Assembly (NCBI GenBank): GCA_963782255.1
Contig: CAWAIS010000001.1
Location: 3,410,001 to 3,474,000 of the forward strand
Source: Roseiarcus sp963782255
Lineage (GTDB): Bacteria > Pseudomonadota > Alphaproteobacteria > Rhizobiales > Beijerinckiaceae
Reading direction: 5' to 3'
Length of the DNA stretch: 64,000 nucleotides
Positions 34,779 to 44,343 of the stretch are shown one piece after another. Position 1 is the first letter of the stretch. Each line of letters begins with the position of its first letter. The translations under genes were made by a program, and so were the position numbers. The notes below the pieces were generated by a model. The model was not told where the DNA came from, made no database searches, and worked only from the letters and a program-made list of their open reading frames with translations.

Positions 34779-35911
34779 GTGCGATCCTTTTCGCCCGGCG
34801 GCTTGAAGATCGAGAAGCGCCCGTACAGCGTTTCCGACGTCAGCAGAACGACGAAGATGAGGCCCTGCAGCACGAGGACGGTCGCGTCCGGCAGGTCCAT
34901 GCGCCGCTGGATGAGCCCGCCCGAGGCGACGAGACCGCCGAACAGGATCGCCACCACGGGAATGACGAGCGGGTTATGGCGGGCGAGGAACGACACGAGG
35001 ATGCCGGTGAACCCGTAGCCGGCGGCGAGCGAAGCGTTGGCGCGGCCCTGAATCGCGGCCACTTCGAAGAAGCCGGCGAGCCCAGCGCAGGCGCCGGCGA
35101 TCGCCGAGCAGGTGACGATCAGCCGCCCGACCGGCAGCCCCTGCGCCAGCGCGGCGCGAAAATTGCCCCCCGTCACCCGCGCGGCAAAGCCGAAGGTCGT
35201 GCGAGACATCAGGAAATAGAGCACCACGCAGAGCGCGAGGCCGAACACGAGTCCCCAGTGCACCTCGGTGCCGGGAATCGTGCCGATCATATAGGCCTTT
35301 CCGAGCGGCTTGGTCGAAGGCTTGTTCGGATCGGTGAGGTCGCGCAGCGCGCCCTCGACGAAGAAGTTCATGATCGCAATGCCGATATAGGTCAGCAGCA
35401 GGGATGAGATCGTCTCGTTGACGCCACGCGCGTAGCGAAGATAACCGGCGATGCCGACCCAGAAGCCGCCAACGGCCATGGCAAAAAGCCCCATGACGAT
35501 GAGCGTCGGCATGGGGGGCACGTGACCGATCATCGGAATGGCGAGCGCCGCCGAGGCGAAACCGCCGAGCACGAGCGCGCCCTCGCCGCCGATCATGATC
35601 AACCCGATGCGAGCGGGGATCGCCACCGCAAGCGCGGTCAGAATCAGGGGCGCCGAACGCTGCAGCGTGTTCTGCAGCGAAAACGACGTGCCAAAGCCCC
35701 CACGCCAGACATAGGAGACGAAGTCGGCCGGCGACTTGCCGATCGCGATGAGAAAGAGTGCGAACAGAGCCGCGGCGATGGCGAGCGCCAACAGCGGAAT
35801 AACGACATATTCCGAGTTGGCGCGCAGCCGAACCGCGAAGTCGGACCGCGTAGCGCCCGACGCGGCGATCACGTCGCGCGGGGCCTCGGTCGCCAGGGGC
35901 GCGTCCGACAT
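34775..35911 (-). CDS. ABC importer permease (BMP-type), first subunit
   Basis: This 378-residue membrane protein of the BPD_transp_2 family pairs with the other permease. A hydrophilic N terminus of about 35 residues precedes YVVIPLLALAIAAALFALFL. The conserved IGLIMIGGEGALVLGGFAS and GYGFTGILVSFLARHNPLV segments are typical of the YufP-like partner. It starts 19 bp after the BMP lipoprotein-like gene and overlaps the next permease by 4 bp. Transport of a purine, pyrimidine or related heterocycle is inferred. Confidence 0.92.
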   Translation of the reverse strand: MSDAPLATEAPRDVIAASGATRSDFAVRLRANSEYVVIPLLALAIAAALFALFLIAIGKSPADFVSYVWRGGFGTSFSLQNTLQRSAPLILTALAVAIPARIGLIMIGGEGALVLGGFASAALAIPMIGHVPPMPTLIVMGLFAMAVGGFWVGIAGYLRYARGVNETISSLLLTYIGIAIMNFFVEGALRDLTDPNKPSTKPLGKAYMIGTIPGTEVHWGLVFGLALCVVLYFLMSRTTFGFAARVTGGNFRAALAQGLPVGRLIVTCSAIAGACAGLAGFFEVAAIQGRANASLAAGYGFTGILVSFLARHNPLVIPVVAILFGGLVASGGLIQRRMDLPDATVLVLQGLIFVVLLTSETLYGRFSIFKPPGEKDRT

Positions 35912-35930
35912 GGGGCGAATCGCTCCAGCT

Positions 35931-37049
35931 TCAGGTCGTCGATCCGACGACGCCCTCGATGAGGTAGTCCATCTTGTCGAGGTAAGGATCGAGATTGTCG
36001 TAGGTCTTGTCGATCACCACCTTGCCGGTCTTGTTGTCCTTGAGCGGCCCGACATAGATCGGCTTGCCCGCCTTCAAGCCGGCGATCGCGGCGAGCGCGG
36101 CCTTCTGCCCTTCGGGCGACGCGCCGGCGCCGAACGGGGTGTTCTGGACATAGTCGTGCTCGTATCCGCCGGCCAAGAAGTTGGGCAGCGTCTTGCCCGC
36201 CGCCAGATCCGTCGCGTAGCCCTTGTAGATCGTGATCCACTTGTATTCGGCGCCGGTGATGAAGCCCTTCGGCGCAAGCGGCGCCTGGCTGGCGTTATGG
36301 CCGCAGCTCTTCACGCCGCGCTTCTCCGCCGTCTCGATCACGACCTTCGGCCCGTCGACGTGGCAGGTGATGACGTCGCAGCCGGCGTCGACGAGCGCGT
36401 TGGCGGACTCCGCTTCGCGCACCGGCATCGACCAGTCGCCGGTAAAGATCACCCGCACGGTCGCGTTCGGATTGACCGATCGCGCGCCGAGCATGAACGA
36501 ATTGATGTTGCTCAAGACGCTGGCGATCGGCTTGGCCGCGACGAAGCCGAGCTTGTTCGTCTTGGTCGACAAGCCCGCCGCGACGCCGTCGACATAGTGC
36601 GCTTGATTGAGGTAGCCGAAATAGGAGCCCGCGTTTTTCGGGTCGGTGGCCTTGTTCCACAGCGGCGCCGCGTGGCGGAATTCGACGTCCGGATATTTCT
36701 TGGCGAGGTCGACGACGAAGGGTTTGTAATAACCGAACGAGGTCGCCAGAATGAGCCCTGCGCCGTCGAGATTGATCATCAATTCCATCGACTTCGAGAC
36801 CGCGTCGGTCTCAGGCACGTTCTCTTCCTCGACGACCTTGACCCCCGGCACCTCTTTCAGCGCCTTGATGGCGACGGCATGCGCCTGGTTCCAGCCGAAG
36901 TCGTCGCGCGCGCCGACATAGACGACGCCGACCGTAAGATCTTTGGCGGCGAAGGCGCGCTGAGCGGCGCCGAGGTTCAGCGTTGCGCCGGCCATTCCGA
37001 TGGCGGCCGTCTTGAGGAGCGTGCGGCGAGAGAATTCGTTTGTTGACAT
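35931..37049 (-). CDS. BMP-family substrate-binding protein, Tat-exported
   Basis: This periplasmic solute receptor belongs to the BMP/PnrA family, which binds nucleosides and related ring compounds. The 372-residue precursor starts with a twin-arginine signal (NEFSRRTLLKTAAIGMAGA) and an Ala-x-Ala end (FAAKD). The mature part opens VGVVYVGARDDFGWNQAH and has VDGVAAGLSTKTNKLGFVAA. I choose ATG 37049; an in-frame ATG at 37064 would add five residues. It is the first gene of the long minus-strand operon and faces the allophanate hydrolase gene across a 282-bp promoter region. Confidence 0.9.
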   Translation of the reverse strand: MSTNEFSRRTLLKTAAIGMAGATLNLGAAQRAFAAKDLTVGVVYVGARDDFGWNQAHAVAIKALKEVPGVKVVEEENVPETDAVSKSMELMINLDGAGLILATSFGYYKPFVVDLAKKYPDVEFRHAAPLWNKATDPKNAGSYFGYLNQAHYVDGVAAGLSTKTNKLGFVAAKPIASVLSNINSFMLGARSVNPNATVRVIFTGDWSMPVREAESANALVDAGCDVITCHVDGPKVVIETAEKRGVKSCGHNASQAPLAPKGFITGAEYKWITIYKGYATDLAAGKTLPNFLAGGYEHDYVQNTPFGAGASPEGQKAALAAIAGLKAGKPIYVGPLKDNKTGKVVIDKTYDNLDPYLDKMDYLIEGVVGSTT

Positions 37050-37176
37050 TACGGGCGACCCCATACTCGAAACGGCGACGCTCACAACGCGCCAGGTGCG
37101 AAGCCTCTTTCCGCAAAGAGCGTGCCGTTCGGTTTTGACGCGACCCCGTCGGATTGCGCGCCTTATCTTTCGGCGC

Positions 37177-37204
37177 CGAGCCTCAAACTTGGGCGAGGCT
37201 CGCC
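37177..37204. promoter_or_regulatory. Operator candidate between the importer operon and atzF
   Basis: CGAGCCTC at 37177-37184 is repeated in inverted form at 37195-37202 (10-base spacer). A second perfect palindrome, GGCGAG-G-CTCGCC, spans 37192-37204. The site lies in the divergent promoter region, so one regulator could control both directions. The regulator gene is not in the window. Confidence 0.45.
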
Positions 37205-37331
37205 TAGCTTTTCCCCGGTCTGCAATGTCAACTCTGAGCGGCCAGCCGCGCCGGTCAGTTTGCGCGGCTCTTGCATTCTGCAGCGACGGCGGCTGGGCTG
37301 GGGCCACTAGGCCAAGGGAGCTTAAAACCTG

Positions 37332-39116
37332 ATGACGGACACGATCGCTAAGCTCATGGCCGCATATGCAGGGGGAAAGACGGTTCAGTCGACGATCGAG
37401 GAAACCTACGAGCGGATCGTCCGGCATGACGACCCTGCGCTTTTCATCGCGCTTCGCCCGAAGTCCGACGCCCTCGCGCTCGCCCAACGCCTGCAGGAGG
37501 AGAGACGCGACGGCATGCCGCTCTTCGGCGTTCCGTTCGTCGTGAAAGACAACATCGACGTCGCCGGTCTGCCGACAACCGCCGGCTGCCCTGCGTTCTC
37601 GTATCTGCCCGAAAAATCGGCGTTCGTGGTCGAGCGGCTCGAGCGCGCGGGCGCGATCGTCATCGGCAAGACCAACCTCGACCAGTTCGCGACCGGCCTC
37701 GTCGGCGTGCGCTCGCCCTACGGCGTTCCGCGCAACGCATTGCGCCCCGATCTCATCCCAGGAGGCTCGAGCTCGGGCTCGGCGACCGCGGTCGGGGCCG
37801 GGCTTGTCCCCTTTTCGCTCGGCACCGACACGGCAGGGTCGGGGCGCGCGCCGGCCGCGCTCAACGGGATCGTCGGGTTGAAGCCGTCGCTCGGCGCGCT
37901 TTCGACGTCCGGCGTGGTCCCCGCATGTCGCACGCTCGACACGGTCTCGATTTTCGCGCTCGACGTCGAGGACGCGTTCGCCGTCTATCGCGCGGCTTTT
38001 GGTTACGACGAGAGCGACGCCTATTCGCGCAACTTTCCGCGTCCCGCCCTGTCAGGCGTTCCCGCGGGACTTAGGATCGGGATCCCGAGGGCCGGTCAGC
38101 TCGAGTTCTTCGACGACACAGAGGCGAAGGCGGCTTTCGCGGGCGATGTCGCGAGCGTCGAGGCGCTCGGCGCCCGCGTCGTCGAATTCGATTTCGAGCC
38201 TTTCGCCGAGGTCGCGCGGCTTCTCTATGAAGGCCCATGGGTCGCCGAACGTTACGCCGCGACAAAGCCGCTCATCGAGGCCCATCCCGAGGCGTTTCAT
38301 CCCGTCACCCGCACGATCATCGAGGGCGCCCGCAAATTCGATGCGGTCGCGACTTTCGAGGCCTTCTACAAGCTTGCCGACCGCAGGCGGCGAACGCAGC
38401 GCGCGTGGTCGGACTTCGACGTGATGATGGTCCCGACTATTCCCCGTCCCTACACGATCGCCGAGGTCGAGGCGGATCCGGTGCGCCTCAATTCCCGGCT
38501 CGGGACGTACACGAATTTCGTCAACCTCCTCGACCTCTCCGCCTTCGCAACGCCTTCTGGCGTACGCGGCGACGGCTTGCCCGCGAGCGTGACCCTCATC
38601 GGACCGGCCGGCGCGGACGGCCTCCTGGCCGGCTTTGCGGCGACGATCCAGGCCCGCTCCGGCGCGCCGATGGGGGCGACGGGAATGCTAGCGCCCGCCG
38701 CCCCGACGATCGCGGTTCAGCCGCCGGGCGGCCGCATCGCGCTTGCGGTGGCCGGCGCGCATCTCGCCGGCCTGCCGCTCAACCGCGAGCTTCTCGAACT
38801 CGGCGCCGCATTCGTGCGCGAGACCGAGACGACGAAGGATTACCGCCTGTTCGCGCTTCAGACCCAGCCGCCGAAGCCGGGCATGCTCCGGGTCGCCGAC
38901 GGCGCGGGCACCGCGATCAAAGTCGAAGTCTGGACGCTCGACCCGTCGGCCTTCGGCGTTTTCGTCGACAAGATCCCCGCGCCGCTCGGAATCGGCGCCG
39001 TCCGCCTTTCGGACGGGGCAAGCGTCAAAGGCTTTCTGGTCGAGGCGGAGGCGGTCAAGTCCGCCCCCGACATTTCCGCGTACGGGGGATGGCGGGCGTA
39101 TTTCGCTTCGCGCTGA
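37332..39116 (+). CDS. atzF: Allophanate hydrolase
   Basis: This enzyme hydrolyses allophanate to ammonia and CO2, the last step of biuret and cyanuric-acid breakdown. The 594-residue protein has an N-terminal amidase domain with the triad Lys72 (PFVVKDNIDVAG), Ser146 (IPGGSSSGSAT) and Ser170 (DTAGSGRAPAA). The C-terminal domain of about 130 residues (LAVAGAHLAGLPLNRELLEL, then VEVWTLDPSAFGVFVDKIPA) is diagnostic for AtzF-type enzymes. There is no biotin-dependent urea carboxylase next to it, so allophanate is expected to come from biuret rather than urea. It is divergent from the importer operon. Confidence 0.93.
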   Translation: MTDTIAKLMAAYAGGKTVQSTIEETYERIVRHDDPALFIALRPKSDALALAQRLQEERRDGMPLFGVPFVVKDNIDVAGLPTTAGCPAFSYLPEKSAFVVERLERAGAIVIGKTNLDQFATGLVGVRSPYGVPRNALRPDLIPGGSSSGSATAVGAGLVPFSLGTDTAGSGRAPAALNGIVGLKPSLGALSTSGVVPACRTLDTVSIFALDVEDAFAVYRAAFGYDESDAYSRNFPRPALSGVPAGLRIGIPRAGQLEFFDDTEAKAAFAGDVASVEALGARVVEFDFEPFAEVARLLYEGPWVAERYAATKPLIEAHPEAFHPVTRTIIEGARKFDAVATFEAFYKLADRRRRTQRAWSDFDVMMVPTIPRPYTIAEVEADPVRLNSRLGTYTNFVNLLDLSAFATPSGVRGDGLPASVTLIGPAGADGLLAGFAATIQARSGAPMGATGMLAPAAPTIAVQPPGGRIALAVAGAHLAGLPLNRELLELGAAFVRETETTKDYRLFALQTQPPKPGMLRVADGAGTAIKVEVWTLDPSAFGVFVDKIPAPLGIGAVRLSDGASVKGFLVEAEAVKSAPDISAYGGWRAYFASR

Positions 39117-39158
39117 CGGCGCCGTCAAGGGCCACGCAATTTGAACGATTTATGGGAT

Positions 39159-39178
39159 TGGTGCGGTCAAGAGGACTC
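39159..39178 (+). other. attL: 20-bp duplicate of the tRNA-Leu 3' end
   Basis: GGTGCGGTCAAGAGGACTC with one further matching base at its left is identical to 59658-59677, the 3' end of tRNA-Leu(GAG). Sequence similarity stops on both sides, as expected for an attachment core. Confidence 0.9.
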
Positions 39179-39238
39179 CCTTTTGACCACATTAAACCAT
39201 TGAAAACACAGGGCTAGCCGAGGTCGCTGACAGGGGAC

Positions 39239-39257
39239 TTTGTAGCGGCTTTTGTAG
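39239..39257 (+). promoter_or_regulatory. Integrase arm-type site, left end
   Basis: TTTGTAGCGGCTTTTGTAG contains two direct TTTGTAG units. It matches 17 of 19 positions of the site at 59572-59590, in the same orientation, and lies 60 bp inside the left attachment core. Confidence 0.6.
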
Positions 39258-39341
39258 CCCTGCGCAAGTTCGGCGCGTCACCCCCGGTGACGAGAGGGAT
39301 AGGTGTGATAATCATCCAGCTTGGCACTGTCGGAGCGTTGG

Positions 39342-40514
39342 ATGGGTCAGTACGTAATGGTGGCGCGCACCCGCGCGAGCGCGGTTTTCTACCCCGGCAC
39401 CTCGTATGAGATGAATTACAAAACAGTTGAGGGAGAGCTATTTCACCTGACTTTCGGTACCACATATGAAGACGGCGTTGAGGTGCCGGTTCCGAAGAAC
39501 TTCTGGGTAGAGGCTCGGGGGCCAGCCCGAAACTTGAATGAAGCGGGCGCACAGCTTGGCAACACGGCCTTGTTATTCGCTAGTATGATCGGTCTCGCAG
39601 CAAACGCCGACATGGGACAACTCGAGCCAGAACTGGTTTTCGATGTAACTCCGGAGGCCAGCGAGCACGACTTCCTTCAATCATTCGTCCCAGACCCGCC
39701 CATCGATGCAGTTCCGGGCCGCCCCATCGATGTTGAGTTAGTGAGCGCGGTTGTGGCGGCGCTTGCAGGACACAAAGATCAGCAGCGACTTTGTCGTGCC
39801 ACCATGCAATATGTTGAAGCACTGCGCTCGTGGGGGCCTGGCCGGGAAATCACATGTATTGCTCACCTCTACATGGGCGTCGAAGCGGTTACAAAGGCCG
39901 TTCTTCGCGCACACATGCGTAGGTCAGGACGATCTCTGGACGAGCTTGTAGCCGATTGGAACCTACGCATCTCCGCAAGGGCAAATGTCGGAAAAGAGGT
40001 CGAGCACGAAGCGAGGCGACGGCTCATCTTTCACCGGGACTTGAACTGCGCGAGGAAAGCTAGGGAGGCCAGCGACGCGTTCGAGCACGGCTACTCCGAC
40101 TTCGGCGACATTCACAAACCAGCCCGCGAAGTGCTCGTTAGAACGGCCACATACTTGAGACGCGCCATACTGGAGACAGCCGGCATCGCCCCCGGATTGC
40201 TAGAGCGGGCGATCGGGCCTCCTTACGATGAGCCAAGGGGCCCACTGAAGATGGTTCGCTACCTCAGAGGGACGCTCATTGGACCGCCAGACCGCCTCGC
40301 AGCGGACGGGCAACTATACCCCATCCTGAACTGGCGTTCGAAGTTGAAGGCCGTCTCATTGAACGAGCAAGGACGCTTCTCATTCACGGTGGACGAGACG
40401 CTCACGGCACAGTTCGGAGAAGGGGTTCAGCTTCGCCCAACAAGATGCGAAGTGTGGGATGGGGCGACAATCAGGGAGCAGGACTATCCGCCAATCAAAG
40501 TGGATCAGGATTAG
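39342..40514 (+). CDS. Hypothetical protein, first cargo gene of the island
   Basis: This 390-residue soluble protein has no domain I recognise. ATG 39342 has GGAG six bases upstream; an in-frame TTG at 39321 and an ATG at 39357 are alternatives. The N-terminal half is beta-rich (FHLTFGTTYEDGVEVPVPKN). The middle is helical with many Arg and His residues (ITCIAHLYMGVEAVTKAVLR, then FHRDLNCARKAREASDAFEH), which could be a HEPN-like or other toxin-like helical domain, but the canonical R-x4-6-H is not clear. It sits right at attL and is followed by a terminator, so it is its own transcription unit. Confidence 0.7.
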   Translation: MGQYVMVARTRASAVFYPGTSYEMNYKTVEGELFHLTFGTTYEDGVEVPVPKNFWVEARGPARNLNEAGAQLGNTALLFASMIGLAANADMGQLEPELVFDVTPEASEHDFLQSFVPDPPIDAVPGRPIDVELVSAVVAALAGHKDQQRLCRATMQYVEALRSWGPGREITCIAHLYMGVEAVTKAVLRAHMRRSGRSLDELVADWNLRISARANVGKEVEHEARRRLIFHRDLNCARKAREASDAFEHGYSDFGDIHKPAREVLVRTATYLRRAILETAGIAPGLLERAIGPPYDEPRGPLKMVRYLRGTLIGPPDRLAADGQLYPILNWRSKLKAVSLNEQGRFSFTVDETLTAQFGEGVQLRPTRCEVWDGATIREQDYPPIKVDQD

Positions 40515-40589
40515 CGGGAGCCCACCGCGCGCCGCTGGAAAATCGGCTGTCGCCCGGCACAGTAAAAGCCGCCCCGAGTCTAACTGGAG

Positions 40590-40618
40590 CGGCCCTCATT
40601 GGTCAGGGCCGTCATTTT
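40590..40618 (+). terminator. Likely terminator after the island's first gene
   Basis: CGGCCCT/AGGGCCG stem (40590-40596 with 40605-40611), loop of 8 bases, then TCATTTT. Confidence 0.55.
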
Positions 40619-40832
40619 AGGTGGTGGCGCTGTCAAGGGGTCGACCCGTCAGCTACACCACGCCCGGAGACATAATCTGAACAGGATTGCGTGAGGGGAT
40701 GAAGTCGGCGTCCATCGCCATCCGAGCGCCTTGTCCTGTCTGCCGCTGTGGGTGCTGATGGCAAGCGCGCGGCGAAGCCATTCCGACACCAACCTTAGTC
40801 CCAATGCGCGACTCCGCCGTGGTGCGAGCAGT

Positions 40833-43462
40833 TTACGAAGGCACCGGCGGCTCTCTGGTCAACTCAAAAACCATATCGCCGACAAACCGTTTGAACAACT
40901 CGTTCTCGACGAATTGCTTATAAACCTGCGTGTCGTCCTTCAGTAGGTGCTGCATCACCTTAGCCAGTGCTTCGTCGTGCGCCATCCTCGCGGTGTGTGG
41001 CGTGTTCTCCCTCGCGTTTTGGTACGCCGCGTCCGCGGCGACCTTGGGCGCGATATCATCGCGGATCCTTTTGGCCACCCGGTCGGTGTCAGTGAACAAC
41101 GTGCCAAACTGTTCATTAAACGTCTTGAGGATGTTGCTGAGCCGATCCATCTGGGGCTCGGGCTTATGGCCAGCGGCATCCGTTGGAACCGGTTCGATCT
41201 CGGCATCCTTGTCCGCCAGAGCGATCTTCATCACCGCCTTCTTCTCGACGCGGTAGCTGTCCATGTCGATCGCTTCGAGGATGCCGTTGGCGAGGTCTTC
41301 CTCATTCGGTGCCGGCAACTTGGGCGTGAGTAGGTCAAGGAAGATCGAGAGCCTCTCCCAATCGGCGTTGCTGTACGGGATGACTGATGCGAGGAAGCTA
41401 TAGGTCCGGCAGAACACCTTCGCCCTGCCTTTGAACTCGACCTGACCGTCCTCGCCGAGGCGCTCCACGTAGACTGCGACGCAGGCATCGAGGATCGGAT
41501 CGAGCTTGTCGCGGTCCGCGCCACCGAGGAACAACTCAACCACCTGCTGTAACTGATGTGGCGAGTAAACCTGAGCCGCATCGAGCGCCGCCTTCAGGTC
41601 GTGCAACTTATTGGGATCGGTCTCCTCGGCCAAAAGCGTCGTGCGATAGTAGTCCTGGAAAGCGAAGGTGATCGCCTCGCTGTTGTTCTGGAAGTCGAGT
41701 ACGAAGCAGTCGTGCTTCTGCGGATGCGCGCGGTTAAGCCGCGACAAGGTTTGCACCGCCTTGATGCCCGAGAGCGGCTTATCCACATACATCGAGTGCA
41801 GCAGCGGCTCGTCGTAGCCGGTCTGGAACTTGTCGGCGCAAATCAGGAAGCGGTACGGGTCAGTTTGAATCTTGTCGGCGATGTCACTGCTCGAAAACCC
41901 GTTGAGCGATGCCTCGCTCACCTTCGCATCGCCGTACTCGTGCTCGCCCGAGAAGGCGACAATCGCCTGGTACGGGCTTTTGCGCTCCACGAGATACGTC
42001 TTGAAGGCGTGGAAATATTGGGTCGCCCGCTCGATGCCGCTCGTGGTCACCATCGCCCGCGCCTGCCCTCCGATCTTCCTCGCTGCCACCACCTGCTCGT
42101 GGAAATGGTCCACCATGATCTCGGCCTTGAGCCGGATCGCATGGTCATGGCTCTCAACGTAGCGGCGCAGCTTTTTCTTCGCCTTCTTGGTGTCGAACTC
42201 CGGGTCGTCGTCGGTCTTCTTGATCAGCTTGTAGTAGCTGTCCACCGGCGTGTAGGCCTTCAGCACGTCAAGGATGAAGCGTTCCTCAATCGCCTGCTTC
42301 ATAGTGTAGCTGTGGAAGGGTCGATGCTTGATGCGTCCTTCCGCGTCAGGCGGCAGCGGCTCGCCGAACATCTCCAGCGTCTTGTTCTTCGGTGTGGCCG
42401 TGAAGGCGAAGTAGCTGGCGTTGGCTAGCATCTTGCGCGTCGCCATGCGCTTTTCGAGCGCGGCATTCACCGTGTCCTCGGCGTCAAATTCCGCGTCTTC
42501 GTCTTCCGCGGGCGCGCCCAGCACCTGGCTCATCGCCGCCGATGTCTTGCCGCCCTGGCTCGAATGCGCTTCGTCGATGACGATGGCAAAGTTCTTGCCG
42601 CCCTCGTTGGCGATCTCGTCGAGGATGTAGGGGAACTTCTGCACCGTCGAGACGATGATCTTCTTGCCCTGCTCAATGAACCTGCGCAGGTCGCCCGAGT
42701 GCTCAGCGTGGCCTACAGTCGCGCCCACCTGCATGAACTGCTTGATCGTGGTCTGTATCTGATGGTCAAGCAGTCGTCGGTCGGTGACCACTATCACCGA
42801 GTCGAACACCTCCGGTTTCGCGGGGATCGCCGCCTCGCTTCAAGCCGATAAGCTGATGCGCAAGCCACGCGATGGAGTTCGACTTGCCGCTGCCCGCCGA
42901 GTGCTGGATCAGGTAGCGCTTCCCCGCACCCTGGGCGCGGACATCGGCCAGCGCCTGCCGCACCACCCCGAGTTGGTGGTAGCGCGGCCACACCTGTTTG
43001 CGCTTCTTTCTCCCCGTGCGCGGGTCCTTCTCCTCGACAATCTGGGCGTAGTTTTCCAATATGTTGGTCAGCCCAGCCCGAGTGAGAACCTCTTTCCACA
43101 GGTAGTCCGTCTTCAGGCCTTGTGCGTTCGGCGGGTTGCCCGCGCCGTCATTGTAGCCCTTGTTGAAAGGCAGGAACCACGAACCCTTGCCGCGCAGCTC
43201 GGTACACATCTGCACCTCGCTGTCGTCCACCGCGAAGTGCACCACGCAGCGGCCGAACTCAAACAGCCGTTCGCGCGGATCGCGATCTCGCCGGTACTGC
43301 TCGACGGCATCCGCCACCGTCTGCTTGGTGAGACTGTTCTTCAGCTCGAAGGTAGCGATAGGCAAGCCGTTGATGAACAGGCAAAGGTCCAGCGCGCGGC
43401 GCGTCTCGTCCATGCTGTAGGCGAGCTGACGCGTGATCGAGAAGCGGTTTTGCGCGTGCAAG
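40833..43462 (-). pseudogene. hsdR: Type I restriction enzyme R subunit (HsdR), frameshifted and cut by IS21
   Basis: Two overlapping frames make up one HsdR. The upstream part (from 43461 down) has the end of the nuclease domain (LFINGLPIATFELKN) and helicase Walker A (IQHSAGSGKSNSIAW). The downstream part (from about 42825) has the DEAH box (FAIVIDEAHSSQGG), FAFTATPKNKTL and CADKFQTGYDEPLLHSMY. The frame changes in a CCCC run at 42822-42825: removing one C restores continuous homology (DPAKPEVFDSVIVV). The 5' end is cut off at 43462 by the IS21 element. A short same-frame piece (45951-46015, ending ILDAIQGH) lies on the far side and would read straight into AQNRFSITRQL if the IS were removed. 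There is no hsdM or hsdS nearby. The gene is dead unless the frameshift is a sequencing error, and even then it lacks its start. Confidence 0.88.
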
Positions 43463-43608
43463 TGTCAATCGGCTCACAAAACTGACCCCCGATCGGCGTG
43501 CAAAATTGACCCCCCTGATGTCGCACTGACGGCAGCGCTTGCCCCGGCGGAGCTGGTCGGGGTTGCGCAGCCGGGGCGAGCGCGGGGGGGTGAGGAACGA
43601 TCTAGAGC

Positions 43609-44343
43609 TCAGGCGCGGTTCTTGAAGCGCCAACTCTCGTTGCCGGTCTCGACGATGTCACAGTGATGCGTGAGACGATCCAGGAGCGCGGTGGTCATCT
43701 TTGGGTCGCCAAAGACGCTGGGCCATTCACCGAAGGCGAGATTTGTTGTGACGATGATCGACGTGCGTTCGTAGAGACGGCTGATCAAGTGGAACAGGAG
43801 CTGGCCGCCGGACTGCGCGAACGGAAGATAGCCGAGCTCGTCGAGAACGATGAAGTCGAGCCGCGTGAGATAATCGGCGAGCCGCCCTTGACGGCCAGAT
43901 CGACCCTCGGCTTCTAGCCGGTTGACGAGATCGACGGTGTTGAAAAAGCGGCCTCGCGATCCGGCGCGGATACAGCTTCGTGCGATCGCGATCGCCAGGT
44001 GGGTCTTGCCGGCGCCGGTTCCGCCAACCAGGACGACGTTGCGTTGCTGAGCAACGAACACACCGCTGGCAAGATCGCGCACCAGGTTCTCATTGATCAG
44101 CGTGTCTTTGAACGCAAAGTCGTTCACATCCTTGGCGAGCGGCAGCTTGGCGGTCGTGAGCTGGTATCGGATCGAACGCGCCTGCTTCTCCGATATCTCG
44201 GCCTTGAGCAGATCGCCGACCAGTTGCTGGGGCTCATGCTTGCGCTTGAGCGCGGTGGCGAGCGTCTCGTCGTATGCGCTTTTCATCCCATAGAGCTTCA
44301 GTTCGCCCATCATTTCGAGGACTTCGGTTCTCTCCATGGTCAT
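43609..44343 (-). CDS. istB: IS21 transposition helper ATPase IstB
   Basis: IstB is the AAA+ helper that selects target DNA and stimulates the IstA transposase. The 244-residue protein has an N-terminal IstB_IS21 region (MMGELKLYGMKSAYDETLA), Walker A LVGGTGAGKTHLAIA, Walker B FIVLDELGYLP and the sensor-type TTNLAFGEWPSVFGD. It is full length. Its start overlaps the istA stop by 4 bp (44340-44343), giving coupled translation. Confidence 0.95.
   Translation of the reverse strand: MTMERTEVLEMMGELKLYGMKSAYDETLATALKRKHEPQQLVGDLLKAEISEKQARSIRYQLTTAKLPLAKDVNDFAFKDTLINENLVRDLASGVFVAQQRNVVLVGGTGAGKTHLAIAIARSCIRAGSRGRFFNTVDLVNRLEAEGRSGRQGRLADYLTRLDFIVLDELGYLPFAQSGGQLLFHLISRLYERTSIIVTTNLAFGEWPSVFGDPKMTTALLDRLTHHCDIVETGNESWRFKNRA

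Noticed and set aside
39238..39270. A tRNA-like or riboswitch-like element near attL
   Set aside because: The TTTGTAG repeats match the right island end and are better explained as integrase arm sites; no cloverleaf can be formed.
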